Of a stretch of 64,000 nucleotides of DNA, positions 8,099-16,938 are shown in pieces. The position numbers were made by a program, and so were the translations under genes. Position 1 is the stretch's first letter, and every line of letters begins with the position of its first letter. The stretch comes from Deltaproteobacteria bacterium (GTDB taxonomy: Bacteria; Desulfobacterota; Desulfuromonadia; Geobacterales; Pseudopelobacteraceae): positions 1-64,000 of the forward strand of contig JACPFJ010000023.1 in NCBI GenBank assembly GCA_016182975.1. Reading direction: 5' to 3'. The notes under the pieces were generated by a model. It made no database searches. It was not told where the DNA came from and saw only the letters and a list, made by a program, of their open reading frames with translations.

Positions 8099-10915
8099 CT
8101 AAATCCGCACCGTCTTGTAGAGAAAGTTCTTGAACCTGAACAGCCTGCGCTGCTCCTCGGCGCTGGCGGCGCCGTCACCGACGGCCTTGAGATGGCGCGC
8201 CACCGCGGGCATGGTCTTGCCCGCCAGGGCGCGCGCCTTCTCGATCACCAGCCGCACCGTCTCGCGCGAGATGTCGTTGCGCGAAAAAGGCTCGTAGACC
8301 TCGCCCCAGAAATCCCCCCCCTCGGCAATCCTTTCCAGAATATCCGCTGCCAGGCGTTCGTCCAGTTCCCGCACGGCGGGAGCCGGCGCTCCCCCCTCGG
8401 CGCTTCCCGTCCCGGCGATGGCCATGCTGATAGCGTCGCCGGTTATGACCTGATTGCGGCGGAAGAAGAGCGCCCGCAGGAGGATGCTGCGCAGTTCGCG
8501 GATGTTCCCCTTGTAGTTGTGCCGCATGAGGATGTCCTTGGCCTCCCCGGCCAGCAGGGGGGGCTTGTCGGGCGGCTCGTCCTCGCCGCGGTAGGTGCGG
8601 TACAGTTTGCCCAGGAAATGCACCGAGAGATCGGGGATGTCCTCGCGCCGCTCGTTGAGCGACGGCAGGCGGATGGAGAGCTCGGCCAGGCGGTGGTAGA
8701 GGTCCTCGCGGAAGCGGCCGGTGGCAATCTCCTCCTGCAGGTTCTTGTTGGTGGCGGCCACCAGCAGCACGCGGCTGTAGCGCTCGGTGTTCTCCCCCAG
8801 ACGGACGAATCCGCCGTTGTCGAGGAAGCGCAGCAGTTGCACCTGGGTCTTGGGGTCGGCGTCGCCGATCTCGTCCAGAAAGACGATGCCCCCCATGGTC
8901 TCCTCCAGGATGCCGCGCCGGTCGGTGTAGGCGCCGGTAAAGGCCCCCTTCTTGTGTCCGAACAGTTCCGAGTAGGTCAGGTCGCCGGCGTAGGCGGCGA
9001 TGTTGCTCTTCTTGACCGGCAGCTCGCCGCCGGGATTGATGCTGTCACGGTAGAGCCCGTTGAGTTTGTTGTAGAGGTTGTTGAAGAAGAACTCCTTGCC
9101 CGAGCCGGTGGGGCCGGTCACCAGGATGGAAGGGAGGCCGATGGTGGCCTCCTGAAGCAGGTTGCGGCTCCAGAAGACGATGCGGTTGAACAGCGGCGGC
9201 GAGACGGTGTTGATGAACTCCACCACCGCCTGGGAGGTGAGGCTGTTGCCGATGATGTTGCCCAGCCGATAGGAGGAGACGTGCGGGTCCTTGTAGGCCA
9301 CGTCGGTGGTCAGGCGGTTGACCTCGCTCTGCAGCCGCTCGATGCGTTGCAGGTCGGAGATGTGGCGGGCGGTGAGGCTGCCTATGATCTGCAGGATGCG
9401 GCGGTGCTCCTCGCGGAAGCAGTCGTAATGCAGCGAGTTGAGACAGATCACGGCGATCACCTCGTCGTCGCAGATGACCGGCACGGCGATCTCGCTCTTC
9501 AAGAGCTCGCTCATGGAGCGGTGAAAGCCCTCCCCCTGCTGCTCCTCCTCCACCCTTGCGATGATCTTGGGCTGCTTCGAAAATGCGACATATCCCGTCA
9601 GGCTGCGCTCCTCCGGGGGGAGCTCGGCGCCGCCGACCAGGAAGGGGGGGATGTACTTCTTCAGCCATTCCTTGTTCTTGGCGCCGATGATGTTCCCGTT
9701 CTCGTCCTCCACCACCAGCCGCTTGACCCCGTCCCTCTCGGCTACCACGGCGATGCTGCCGGTATCGGCCCCGATCAGTTCGGTGGCCTTGGAGAGCACC
9801 TTGGTCAGGAACGGCTGCAGGCTCTCGGTGCGTTCATTGAGGAGTTCGGTGATCTCGGACAGCACGCGGATCTCCAGGTGTTCCCCCCCCACCTCGCTGA
9901 TGACCCGCTCCACCATCTCGGCGTGGGTCTGCAGGAGCCCCATCTCAAAATCGCTGAAGCGGTACAGCTCGCGGGAGAAGTAGTTCAGCAGGCAGATGAT
10001 GCGCCGGCTCTTGGGTTCGAAGCGCGGCACGACATACAGCGAGCGCAGGGCCATGGATTCGGTCAGGGCGCGCTTCTGGAGGCTGTGCTGGGTCAGGTCG
10101 GCGAAGAAGATCGGCTGAAGCAGACGCTCGTCGGTGATGGTCGCCTGATCGTCCAGATACTGGGATATCAGCGAACTCCCCTTTTTCAGATCGATGGCCC
10201 CCTGCTGATCGTAGAGTGACTTCAGCTCCGGGTCCTCCGAAAAGCTGGCCAGGATTTCCAATGCGCCGCTGGCGGCCTCTGTCCGCTGGATCGGAACAAG
10301 CACCGCTGCCAGCGAAAGCCTCTCGATCAGCCGCACCGCCGATCTGACCATCATCCCGGCCGCCTCGCGGGCCTTGAATTCCTCCAGGCGGCGGGCCAGT
10401 TGCACCTGCTGATGATAGATGCGGGCCTGGTCGAGGCGCTCGGCCATGAAACCGGCGAAATCGGCCAGTTGCGACTTGGCCCGCGCCTCCAGCACATCGC
10501 CGCGCCGATCCTGATCGATGCAGAGCACCCCGATGGATTTGCCGTGACTGACCACCGGCATGACGTAGCCGGCGCGAAACCCGAAGCGGCGGGCGAAATC
10601 GGCATCGACCGAGTCGTACGGCTCGGCCTCGATCGTGAAGTCCGCGGCTGACTGGCTGGCAAAGACGCTGGAAACGAGGTTTCCGGCCGAGACGATCGGA
10701 AAACCGCTCTCCCGGATCTCCGCGGCCCGGGGACCGTCGGCATGCACGCAGGAGAGCGCTCCGCGGGTCAGGTCCTCCAGGTAGATGCGGACCCGTTCGT
10801 TGCCCGAGAGCAGTTGGGCGCCTTCCGCCAAGGCGTAGAGCAGCTCGCCCTGGTTCTCCTTGCCGTAGCCGGCAACCTTGGCGCGCAGAGCGGCCAGACG
10901 TGTATCGATGGGCAT
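8099..10915 (-). CDS. Sigma-54-dependent transcriptional activator with GAF sensor domains
   Basis: 938 aa. The N-terminal roughly 560 residues contain GAF-like sensor modules (for example the segment around GYVMPVVSHGKSIGVLCIDQD and a second one around TELIGADTGSIAVV). The AAA+ domain has Walker A G601-PTGSGK607, the sigma-54 contact loop GAFTGA at 657-662, the Walker B region IVFLDEIGD, and an arginine-finger region. The C-terminal segment is short and its DNA-binding helix-turn-helix is not textbook. Such proteins drive open-complex formation by RNA polymerase-sigma54. It is a lone gene with its own promoter, convergent to the export operon and close to the MBL operon; its target is unknown. 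Confidence 0.92.
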   Translation of the reverse strand: MPIDTRLAALRAKVAGYGKENQGELLYALAEGAQLLSGNERVRIYLEDLTRGALSCVHADGPRAAEIRESGFPIVSAGNLVSSVFASQSAADFTIEAEPYDSVDADFARRFGFRAGYVMPVVSHGKSIGVLCIDQDRRGDVLEARAKSQLADFAGFMAERLDQARIYHQQVQLARRLEEFKAREAAGMMVRSAVRLIERLSLAAVLVPIQRTEAASGALEILASFSEDPELKSLYDQQGAIDLKKGSSLISQYLDDQATITDERLLQPIFFADLTQHSLQKRALTESMALRSLYVVPRFEPKSRRIICLLNYFSRELYRFSDFEMGLLQTHAEMVERVISEVGGEHLEIRVLSEITELLNERTESLQPFLTKVLSKATELIGADTGSIAVVAERDGVKRLVVEDENGNIIGAKNKEWLKKYIPPFLVGGAELPPEERSLTGYVAFSKQPKIIARVEEEQQGEGFHRSMSELLKSEIAVPVICDDEVIAVICLNSLHYDCFREEHRRILQIIGSLTARHISDLQRIERLQSEVNRLTTDVAYKDPHVSSYRLGNIIGNSLTSQAVVEFINTVSPPLFNRIVFWSRNLLQEATIGLPSILVTGPTGSGKEFFFNNLYNKLNGLYRDSINPGGELPVKKSNIAAYAGDLTYSELFGHKKGAFTGAYTDRRGILEETMGGIVFLDEIGDADPKTQVQLLRFLDNGGFVRLGENTERYSRVLLVAATNKNLQEEIATGRFREDLYHRLAELSIRLPSLNERREDIPDLSVHFLGKLYRTYRGEDEPPDKPPLLAGEAKDILMRHNYKGNIRELRSILLRALFFRRNQVITGDAISMAIAGTGSAEGGAPAPAVRELDERLAADILERIAEGGDFWGEVYEPFSRNDISRETVRLVIEKARALAGKTMPAVARHLKAVGDGAASAEEQRRLFRFKNFLYKTVRI

Positions 10916-10947
10916 ATATGCTCCTGAGTAGATTATTTACACAGATG

Positions 10948-10976
10948 AGTGTAGCCCAGGGGAGGGGCTGAGTCAA
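10948..10976 (-). promoter_or_regulatory. Sigma-70 type promoter for the sigma-54 activator
   Basis: Read on the minus strand: TTGACT, a 17-nt spacer, then TACACT. The predicted start of transcription is near 10941, leaving a leader of roughly 25 nt with an AGGAG ribosome-binding site before the ATG at 10915. Confidence 0.5.
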
Positions 10977-11061
10977 GAGAGGAAGAAAGGCAGGGAATAC
11001 GAGGGAAACAACCCTGGTCCGCCGGCATCGCGCGAGTTGGCGCTGGCGTATAAATTTATGG

Positions 11062-11089
11062 TTGAATATTATGCAGGCATCTATATAAT
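11062..11089 (+). promoter_or_regulatory. Sigma-70 type promoter upstream of the MBL operon
   Basis: TTGAAT, a 16-nt spacer and a consensus TATAAT. Transcription would begin near 11096, giving a long leader of about 170 nt that could carry regulation. No known riboswitch consensus was recognised in it. Confidence 0.5.
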
Positions 11090-11266
11090 GCTATTTAACG
11101 ATAATTTGTAGAAAGAGGTTTTATTCCCGGCAAAGGAGGTGGTGGCCGGCAGCGATCCAGAACCGTGCTGAAGCATCAAGGGCTCTGCAATGGTGCGAAC
11201 AGAACGAGTGCCCATGATTCCCCGGCAGGGAGGAGGGGACACCGTTCCAGACAAACGGAGGTAACA

Positions 11267-12322
11267 ATGGACAGGCGAACCTTTTTGAAGATGACGGGAA
11301 TGGGGGGCGCTGCCCTGGCAGCGGGCGGTGTAAGCCTGGGGTATCCTCGCGACGGTTTGGCGGCCAAGGAAGACATCGGTGAGATCAAGAGCCTCAAGGT
11401 GACGGTTCTGTCCGAAACCAGCTGGTTCAACAACGACGTCTTCAAAAAAAACATGATGGATGGCGGCGGGGCAATGGGCAACCAGTACGAGACCGCCTGG
11501 GACAAGGGCAACTCGGGAGGGTACAGCGCCCTGCTCGAGATCGAGCAGCTTGACGGGACCAAGAAAAAGCTCCTGATGGACACCGGCTGGAACAACGACT
11601 GGATGGATTACGTGTTCAAGATGCACGGCGTCGACCAGATGATCAAGAAGAAGGAGATCGATACGATGGTGCTGACCCATTGGCACCTCGACCATTTCTG
11701 GGGCATCGAATCGACGCTCAAGCACAATCCCGCCATCACCATCTACGCCCCCTCCACCCACTACCCGGAGGACCTGAAGCTCCTCCGGGGGGGCAAATTC
11801 GAGAAGGCCGGTTGCCAGAACAGCGTACCCCACAAGGGAAAACTGATCGAGTGCGACGCCTCCAAGGTCGTCAAGCTCATGCCGGGGGTCGCACTCAAGA
11901 TGTTCGACGTGCCGATCATCCTCAGGGTGCGCGGCGAGAACGTCCTCTACTTCAACGTGAAGGACAAGGGGATCGTTACCGTGACCGGTTGCTGCCATCC
12001 CGGCATTCTTTCCCTCTACAGCTTCGCCCGCAACAATTTTGCCAAGGGCGACGACGTCTACGGCAGTTACGGCGGCCTGCACATAACCCTCTTTGAGACC
12101 TGGGACCCCAAGTTCGACGACATCATCAAGGGGCTCAAGGCATTCAAGCCCGAAAAGCTTGCGTGCAATCACTGCACCGGCTGGCTGTTCGCCGAGAAGG
12201 CGGCCGCCGCCGGCCTGCCGATAGTGAAGGGGACCGACCGCTTCAAGTCGTACAAACGGACCTCAAGCGTAGCCAAATCGTCCCACGCCTTTCTGACAAA
12301 CGGCGATTCGGTCGTCTTTTAG
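11267..12322 (+). CDS. Tat-exported metallo-beta-lactamase-fold hydrolase
   Basis: 351 aa. The N terminus is a twin-arginine signal (MDRRTFLKMTGMGGAALAAG), so export in folded, metal-loaded form is expected. The metal motif H138-W-H-L-D-H143 is intact. Later motifs GCCHPGI and NHCTGW resemble the COG1237-type dihydropteroate-synthase-like MBL hydrolases. The start was chosen at 11267 because GGAGG sits 5 nt upstream and the Tat signal begins there. It is followed, after a strong hairpin, by a polytopic membrane protein gene with its own Shine-Dalgarno. The substrate cannot be told from sequence. Confidence 0.85.
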   Translation: MDRRTFLKMTGMGGAALAAGGVSLGYPRDGLAAKEDIGEIKSLKVTVLSETSWFNNDVFKKNMMDGGGAMGNQYETAWDKGNSGGYSALLEIEQLDGTKKKLLMDTGWNNDWMDYVFKMHGVDQMIKKKEIDTMVLTHWHLDHFWGIESTLKHNPAITIYAPSTHYPEDLKLLRGGKFEKAGCQNSVPHKGKLIECDASKVVKLMPGVALKMFDVPIILRVRGENVLYFNVKDKGIVTVTGCCHPGILSLYSFARNNFAKGDDVYGSYGGLHITLFETWDPKFDDIIKGLKAFKPEKLACNHCTGWLFAEKAAAAGLPIVKGTDRFKSYKRTSSVAKSSHAFLTNGDSVVF

Positions 12323-12340
12323 GGCCTGGATACCGTAGGG

Positions 12341-12376
12341 CCGGTGCCGGGGAAACACGGGTTTCTCCGGCACCGG
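12341..12376 (+). promoter_or_regulatory. Strong intercistronic stem-loop
   Basis: A 16-bp stem (CCGGTGCCGG arm against CCGGCACCGG, extended by GAAAC/GTTTC with one G-T pair) closes on an ACGG tetraloop. No T tract follows and the next ribosome-binding site starts 12 nt later. This suits an mRNA-processing or stability element, or partial attenuation, better than a terminator. Confidence 0.55.
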
Positions 12377-12400
12377 CGGCCACGTGCAAGGAGGCGCGCA

Positions 12401-13621
12401 ATGACGGAAAAAACCGCACCATCGCCGGCCGGATACCTCAAGGGAACCGCCGTGTTCCTGAGCCTGGCGGCTCTCAACATCTCCTGCTGGTACCTGTTTT
12501 TCAGCCCGAAAGGGATCATGAGGCTCTACACCCCGATGTACGGCTTCTCCATCATCGTCGTCCTTTTGGCCGCGGTCGTGACCTTTTCCGTCCTTTTCGA
12601 CGGCTGGCCGCTTGCCAAGGGCGCCGGCAGCCTGCCTTCGGCCGGCAGGGGCGCCGGATTGACGCTGCTCTCGCTGGGACTGGCCTGGTTCCTGATCTTC
12701 GGCCTCTTCTACAACTTCATCGGCCGCTTCGGGGTCACCTATTTCAGTCCCGCCGCGATCGTGGCGACCGGAGAAACCGGTTCCGAGATCTTCAACGCCC
12801 GTGAGAACGCATCGACGGCCCTGGTATACCTGTTCAGCACCTTTATCTGGCTCGCCCTGACCTGGCGGCTCGGCTTCCGCGCCTGGCCGTGGCATGAAGA
12901 GCGGGCCGGGGCGCTGGCGTTCTCCCGTTTCGTGACGGTGTCATTGTTCAGCGTGCTCGCCTATAGCGTGCTCTTTCACCCCCATGTCGGAGTCCTTTTC
13001 TATCCACCCCAGAAGATGGCCGCGGTCAGCCCATGGTGGGAGACGCTCGCCGACACCAACAGCGCCTACTTCCATCTCGGCTGGGTGGTGTGCTCGGTCG
13101 CGGTGGTGATCCTCTCCGAGGCGCTCTGGGAGGAATACCCCTGGCGCTTGATAGGCGGCGAAAAAAGGCAGGCACCCTTTCTGAGGGGGGTCGTAACCCT
13201 GTTTGGCACCGTAGTGACGGGCTTTGTCCTGTTTATTGCCATGAAGAAGGGGATGGAGCTCTACTGGGGAAGACCGTTTGTCGGCGGTCAGTACCTGGAC
13301 GCCCCCTATTTCAGATACCTGCACGCCGCCGAGATGGCGGGGTTCGTGATACTCGGCGCGTTGATCGTCAGGACCTACCTCGGCAACCTGTTCGCCGGTT
13401 CGGTCCCGCTGGTGCGCGGGATCGTCCGCACCGGCGCCGCCCTGCTGCTGGGGGCGCTGATCATGTGGTTCTACTATGCCGCAGGACCGGCCCTGCTCGG
13501 CACGGTGCCGGGGATTGCCCAGCCCGAGGACACGCCGCTCTGCTGGTCGTTTTTCATGATCAGCTTCATCCTGGTCCACAGGAATTTTTTCGGCGCCTAC
13601 CCGCTGAGGATCGATCCATGA
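12401..13621 (+). CDS. Polytopic membrane protein of unknown function
   Basis: 406 aa from the ATG preceded by AAGGAGG; the frame is open further upstream only through the hairpin. About ten hydrophobic segments span the protein, starting near residues 13-33 and 42-63. Histidine-rich spots such as FHPHVGVLF and the charged loop RAWPWHEERAG lie between helices. I do not recognise the family. It lies between a Tat-exported MBL protein and two small proteins whose genes overlap (ATGA with the next). A membrane-bound module acting with the periplasmic MBL enzyme is a reasonable guess, but no reaction can be assigned. Confidence 0.75.
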   Translation: MTEKTAPSPAGYLKGTAVFLSLAALNISCWYLFFSPKGIMRLYTPMYGFSIIVVLLAAVVTFSVLFDGWPLAKGAGSLPSAGRGAGLTLLSLGLAWFLIFGLFYNFIGRFGVTYFSPAAIVATGETGSEIFNARENASTALVYLFSTFIWLALTWRLGFRAWPWHEERAGALAFSRFVTVSLFSVLAYSVLFHPHVGVLFYPPQKMAAVSPWWETLADTNSAYFHLGWVVCSVAVVILSEALWEEYPWRLIGGEKRQAPFLRGVVTLFGTVVTGFVLFIAMKKGMELYWGRPFVGGQYLDAPYFRYLHAAEMAGFVILGALIVRTYLGNLFAGSVPLVRGIVRTGAALLLGALIMWFYYAAGPALLGTVPGIAQPEDTPLCWSFFMISFILVHRNFFGAYPLRIDP

Positions 13622-13902
13622 CGCGCGGGAACAGTTTTCATGGCCTCTGCCGGGAGCTCGGCCAGATCGCGAAAAGTTTCCGGGAAGGGGTCGCCGAGGT
13701 CGATCCGGCCTGGGAAAAACTCGATTTCTTCTCCTCCTACGAGACGAGCTACTCGCTTACCCTGGCCTACCCCGACGACATCCTCATCGAGAGCGCCCGC
13801 AAGATGGGAATCGCCGTCGAGGGAAGGGAAAAGATCGCGATTGTGCGGGAGATGCTCGAAAGAGGCGTTCCGGCAGAGAGGGATGACCATGAACCCGTTT
13901 GA
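13618..13902 (+). CDS. Small conserved-looking hypothetical protein
   Basis: 94 aa, soluble, mostly helical, with an acidic C terminus. Its ATG overlaps the stop of the membrane protein (ATGA) and its end overlaps the next gene by 14 nt, so it is embedded in a translationally coupled operon. No motif is recognised. Gene packing and codon use match its neighbours, which is the main reason for calling it real rather than a chance frame. Confidence 0.65.
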   Translation: MTRGNSFHGLCRELGQIAKSFREGVAEVDPAWEKLDFFSSYETSYSLTLAYPDDILIESARKMGIAVEGREKIAIVREMLERGVPAERDDHEPV

Positions 13903-14665
13903 TGCGGTCAGGGAGAAACTGGAGGCGTGCTTTATCTTCAACTCCTACGCCTCGCCCGAGATCAGGAAAATGGCCGGGGTCTGCATGCTGAGCCAGGTCT
14001 GGATCGAGGTGCCCGCCTGGTACCTCTGGCTGCACGACGTTCCCGGCGCCTTCATGCTGGAGGCGCTGCATGCCGACCTCCTGGTACACGAGGGCGTCAG
14101 CTACGATTCCGCCCGCTTCACGCTGCGCTGGTTTCCGCCCCTCGACTCCGGCCTGCTGTCGCTCTTCAGCGTCGAGGAGCGCTGCCTGCGGAGCAGCGTC
14201 CTGTTCGACAGCACCGGCACCCCCCTCTATGAGCAACTCACGCTGATCAGGGGGGGATACTTCGAGTGCGCTCACCTGGAATTGCATTTTTCCCGCGGCG
14301 ATGACACGGTCATCATGCTCCTGAGCACGTCGCGGGGCTCCACCCTGCCGGATGAGACGCTCATGGAAGAATACTGCACGGCCCTTTTTCAGACGTTGGC
14401 CGGGATGTACTCCCTGTATGCCAAAAGGGTCCCGGAAAGCTGCGGGCGCTTCCGCGGTGGAGCAGGGAATGCCGCGCTTCAGGCGCTGGTGTTTTTCGGA
14501 GGTGGTCAGGAAAAGGCGGGGGGCTTCATGCGGGCGTATCTGGGGGCCGAATGCCTGGAGCCGTTCAGGCATCGACCGGCGGTGGAGGGGAACTGGCGCC
14601 GGCTGGCACTACTGGGGCCGGAAGCGATGGACTCATCGGGTTGCGGCTGCTGCTGCGGGCACTAA
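13889..14665 (+). CDS. Hypothetical protein with cysteine-rich C-terminal tail
   Basis: 258 aa. The start at 13889 is preferred because AGAGAGG lies 6 nt upstream; an alternative ATG at 13883 is too close to that site. The protein is soluble and ends in SSGCGCCCGH, a cluster of four cysteines and a histidine typical of metal-binding or redox tails. An internal segment (FSVEERCLRSSVLFDS) holds another cysteine. I do not recognise the family. It closes the MBL/membrane-protein operon, so it may be a metal chaperone or assembly partner for that system (inference only). Confidence 0.7.
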   Translation: MNPFDAVREKLEACFIFNSYASPEIRKMAGVCMLSQVWIEVPAWYLWLHDVPGAFMLEALHADLLVHEGVSYDSARFTLRWFPPLDSGLLSLFSVEERCLRSSVLFDSTGTPLYEQLTLIRGGYFECAHLELHFSRGDDTVIMLLSTSRGSTLPDETLMEEYCTALFQTLAGMYSLYAKRVPESCGRFRGGAGNAALQALVFFGGGQEKAGGFMRAYLGAECLEPFRHRPAVEGNWRRLALLGPEAMDSSGCGCCCGH

Positions 14666-14693
14666 GAACCCGCGTCTGGCGCGTGGGCCGTCT

Positions 14694-15461
14694 TTAGCAC
14701 CCCGGCGGCAGCTCGAACTCCATTCCGTCGTAGGCGAACTCACACCCTTCCGGCAGCCTTGTCCCCTCGGCGTAAGCCACCTCGTGGGTCAGGTGGGTCA
14801 GAACCGTGCGGCGCGGCCTCAGCCGCTCTGCCGCCGCAATGGCCGCTTCGATATTGAAATGGAAGGGGTGCGGGGTCCAGCGCAACCCGTCCATGACCAG
14901 CACGTCCAGCCCGGCCAGCAACGGCAGCGATGATTCGGGGATTGCGCTGCAATCGGTGAGGTAGGCGAAGCTGCCGATGCGGTAGCCGAGGGCCGCAGTC
15001 CTGCCATGCACCAGCGGTACCGGTATTATCTTCAGGCCGAACAGCCCGAAGGGTCCGCTGACCTCGTCCGCCTCAAGCAGCGGCGTGTAGCCGGACCCCT
15101 CGTGCTCGCGAAAGATGTAGCCGAAGCCATTCATCAGGGTGTCCAGGGTGGCGCGGGAGGCGAAACAGGGGACGATCTCCCGGTGCAGGAAATGGAAGCC
15201 GCGCAGGTCGTCGATGCCGTTGACGTGGTCGGCGTGGGCATGGGTGAACAGCACCGCATCGATCCTGGCGATCCCCTCGCGAAGCACCTGCCGGCGGAGG
15301 TCGGTGGAGGTGTCCACCAGGAGGTTCCTGTCTGCGTGGCGGATCAGCAGCGATGCCCGCGTGCGGCGGTCCTTCGGGTCGTCCGAGGAGCAGACCCGGC
15401 AGGTGCACCCCACCATCGGCACCCCTGTTGATGTCCCGCTCCCCAGAATGGTAATCTTCAT
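14694..15461 (-). CDS. MBL-fold phosphodiesterase, PhnP-like
   Basis: 255 aa. It begins with ILGSGTSTGVPMVGCTC, typical of PhnP-type cyclic phosphodiesterases, and has a cysteine cluster C19/C21/C24 corresponding to the structural zinc site of that family. The catalytic metal motif is H74-A-H-A-D-H79, and GLRWTPHPFHFN supplies later metal ligands. PhnP-like enzymes hydrolyse cyclic phosphates such as phosphoribosyl 1,2-cyclic phosphate; no phn genes lie nearby, so the in vivo substrate is open. The start was placed at the ATG after GGAAAC; a longer open frame upstream is antisense to nothing known and overlaps the transporter gene. Confidence 0.85.
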   Translation of the reverse strand: MKITILGSGTSTGVPMVGCTCRVCSSDDPKDRRTRASLLIRHADRNLLVDTSTDLRRQVLREGIARIDAVLFTHAHADHVNGIDDLRGFHFLHREIVPCFASRATLDTLMNGFGYIFREHEGSGYTPLLEADEVSGPFGLFGLKIIPVPLVHGRTAALGYRIGSFAYLTDCSAIPESSLPLLAGLDVLVMDGLRWTPHPFHFNIEAAIAAAERLRPRRTVLTHLTHEVAYAEGTRLPEGCEFAYDGMEFELPPGC

Positions 15462-15496
15462 GTTGTTTCCTTGTCGTTGATCTTCCGCAAAACGTC

Positions 15497-16753
15497 TCAC
15501 CCCCTGGCCATGTCCACCAGAAGCGCCACGTTGAGCCCGATCACCACCAGTCCGACGACCCAGAGCACGCTCTTGCCGAAGCGGGTATTGGCGTAGCCTC
15601 CCATGACCTCGGGCGACGAGGTGAGCAGGATCAGCGGCACAATGGTGAAGGGAAGCTGGATGGAGAGGGCGATCTGGCTCCAGAGGATCCCCTTGAAGGG
15701 GTCCCCCAGCATGAGGATCACCGCCAGCGCGCCCAGCAGGGTGATGGCCAGGCCGGTGCGGGAGTGGGGGTCGGCCATGTCGAAGGGCTCCTGGTAGATG
15801 CCGGCAAAGACGCTGCCGCCGGCCATGGCGGCGGTCACCGATGAGGAGAGCCCGGCAAAGAGGAGTCCCAGGGCGAAGACCGCCGCCGAGAGCCGGCCGA
15901 AGATCGGTTCCAGGGTCAGCGTCACCTGCGGCAGCTCGGTCACGGTGACGCCCTTGGCGTGGAAGACGGCCGCGGCCATGATGATCATGGCGCTGTTGAT
16001 CGCCCAGCCGGTCCCCATGCCGGTCAGGGTGTCGAAGAACTCGTACTTGAGCTGTTTGCGGATGGTCTCCTCCCCCTGCATGTTCACCTGGCGGCTCTGG
16101 ATCACCTCGGAATGGAGGAAGATGTTGTGCGGCATGACCACCGCCCCGAGGACACCCATGATGACCGGCAGCGCCCCGAGCGGAACGGAGGGGGTCACCC
16201 AGCCGGCCAGGGTACTGGCCCAGGAGACGTCGGCCAGGTAGAGCTCGAAGATGAAGGCCAGGCCGATCAGCGAGACGAATCCCATGATCCACTTCTCCAG
16301 GCGCTGGTAGTTCTTGGAGAAGAGCATCCAGATGGAGAAGAGCGCCGACAGCAGGGCGCCGATCGCCAGGGGGAGGCCGGTGAGCATGTTGAGGCCGATG
16401 GCCGAGCCGAGGAGCTCGGCCAGGGCGGTGGAGACGCAGGCCGCCATGGCGCTTCCCAGCATGAGCAGGCGCAGCCAGGGGCGGAAGAACTTCGAGGCCG
16501 CCTCGGAGAGGCACAGCCCGGTGACGATCCCCAGGTGGGCGGCGTTGTGCTGGACGATGATCAGGATGACCGTGGAGAGGGTCACCACCCAGAGGAGCCT
16601 GTAGCCGAACTGCGAGCCGGCCGCCACGTTGGTCACCCAGTTGCCCGGATCGATGAAGCCGACCGTGACGAAGAAACCGGGGCCGATGTAGCGGAAGAGT
16701 TCGATGGAGGCCAGACGCGAGGCCTGTCTGCCGATGTGGGAGAGCCAGTTCAT
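15497..16753 (-). CDS. mntH: Nramp-family divalent metal transporter (MntH-like)
   Basis: 418 aa with about eleven membrane helices. Helix 1 carries the metal-binding D35-P-G-N38 and helix 6 carries M207-P-H-N210, the paired broken-helix motifs of proton-coupled Mn2+/Fe2+ Nramp transporters. Canonical Nramp motifs are retained, so this is not a magnesium or aluminium variant by motif. It lies 35 nt upstream of the PhnP-like gene on the same strand, so co-transcription is possible. No MntR box was identified upstream. Confidence 0.92.
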   Translation of the reverse strand: MNWLSHIGRQASRLASIELFRYIGPGFFVTVGFIDPGNWVTNVAAGSQFGYRLLWVVTLSTVILIIVQHNAAHLGIVTGLCLSEAASKFFRPWLRLLMLGSAMAACVSTALAELLGSAIGLNMLTGLPLAIGALLSALFSIWMLFSKNYQRLEKWIMGFVSLIGLAFIFELYLADVSWASTLAGWVTPSVPLGALPVIMGVLGAVVMPHNIFLHSEVIQSRQVNMQGEETIRKQLKYEFFDTLTGMGTGWAINSAMIIMAAAVFHAKGVTVTELPQVTLTLEPIFGRLSAAVFALGLLFAGLSSSVTAAMAGGSVFAGIYQEPFDMADPHSRTGLAITLLGALAVILMLGDPFKGILWSQIALSIQLPFTIVPLILLTSSPEVMGGYANTRFGKSVLWVVGLVVIGLNVALLVDMARG

Positions 16754-16877
16754 AGGGGCCTATCATACCCGGAAGAGCGGGGATTGTCGAGGGGGCAGGC
16801 GGGGGTGGAGATAAACCGGGAAGGGCAACGAATGGAGAAGGCCCATTCCTTCTCCATTCCTCAACCGTACCAGTCGA

Positions 16878-16906
16878 TTGACATAGTCACTATCATAGCC
16901 TATTGT
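16878..16906 (+). promoter_or_regulatory. Promoter and tandem-palindrome operator of the Phd/PIN module
   Basis: TTGACA, a 17-nt spacer and TATTGT. Two short palindromes, ATAGTCACTAT (16883-16893) and ATAGCCTAT (16895-16903), occupy the spacer and the -10 element. That is where a Phd/YefM-type antitoxin would bind for autorepression. Confidence 0.5.
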
Positions 16907-16938
16907 AGTGTCATACAAAGGCAAATGGAGGTAGCGAC

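Larger units (their letters stand above)
10916..11266. other. Divergent intergenic region with two promoters
   Basis: 351 bases without a supported gene. It holds the minus-strand promoter of the activator gene and a plus-strand promoter-like pair (11062-11089) for the MBL operon, followed by a leader of about 170 nt. An open frame entering the MBL gene from 11165 is considered untranslated because a Tat signal with a good GGAGG site begins at 11267. Confidence 0.5.

Noticed and set aside
8192-10219. 675-codon plus-strand frame
   Set aside because: It is antisense to the sigma-54 activator, which has all AAA+ motifs; the long frame is a product of high GC.
14694-16766. Single 690-codon minus-strand frame joining the PhnP-like region and the transporter region
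   Set aside because: Its upstream two thirds are an out-of-frame shadow of the Nramp gene; the PhnP-like protein starts at 15461 with its own ribosome-binding site.
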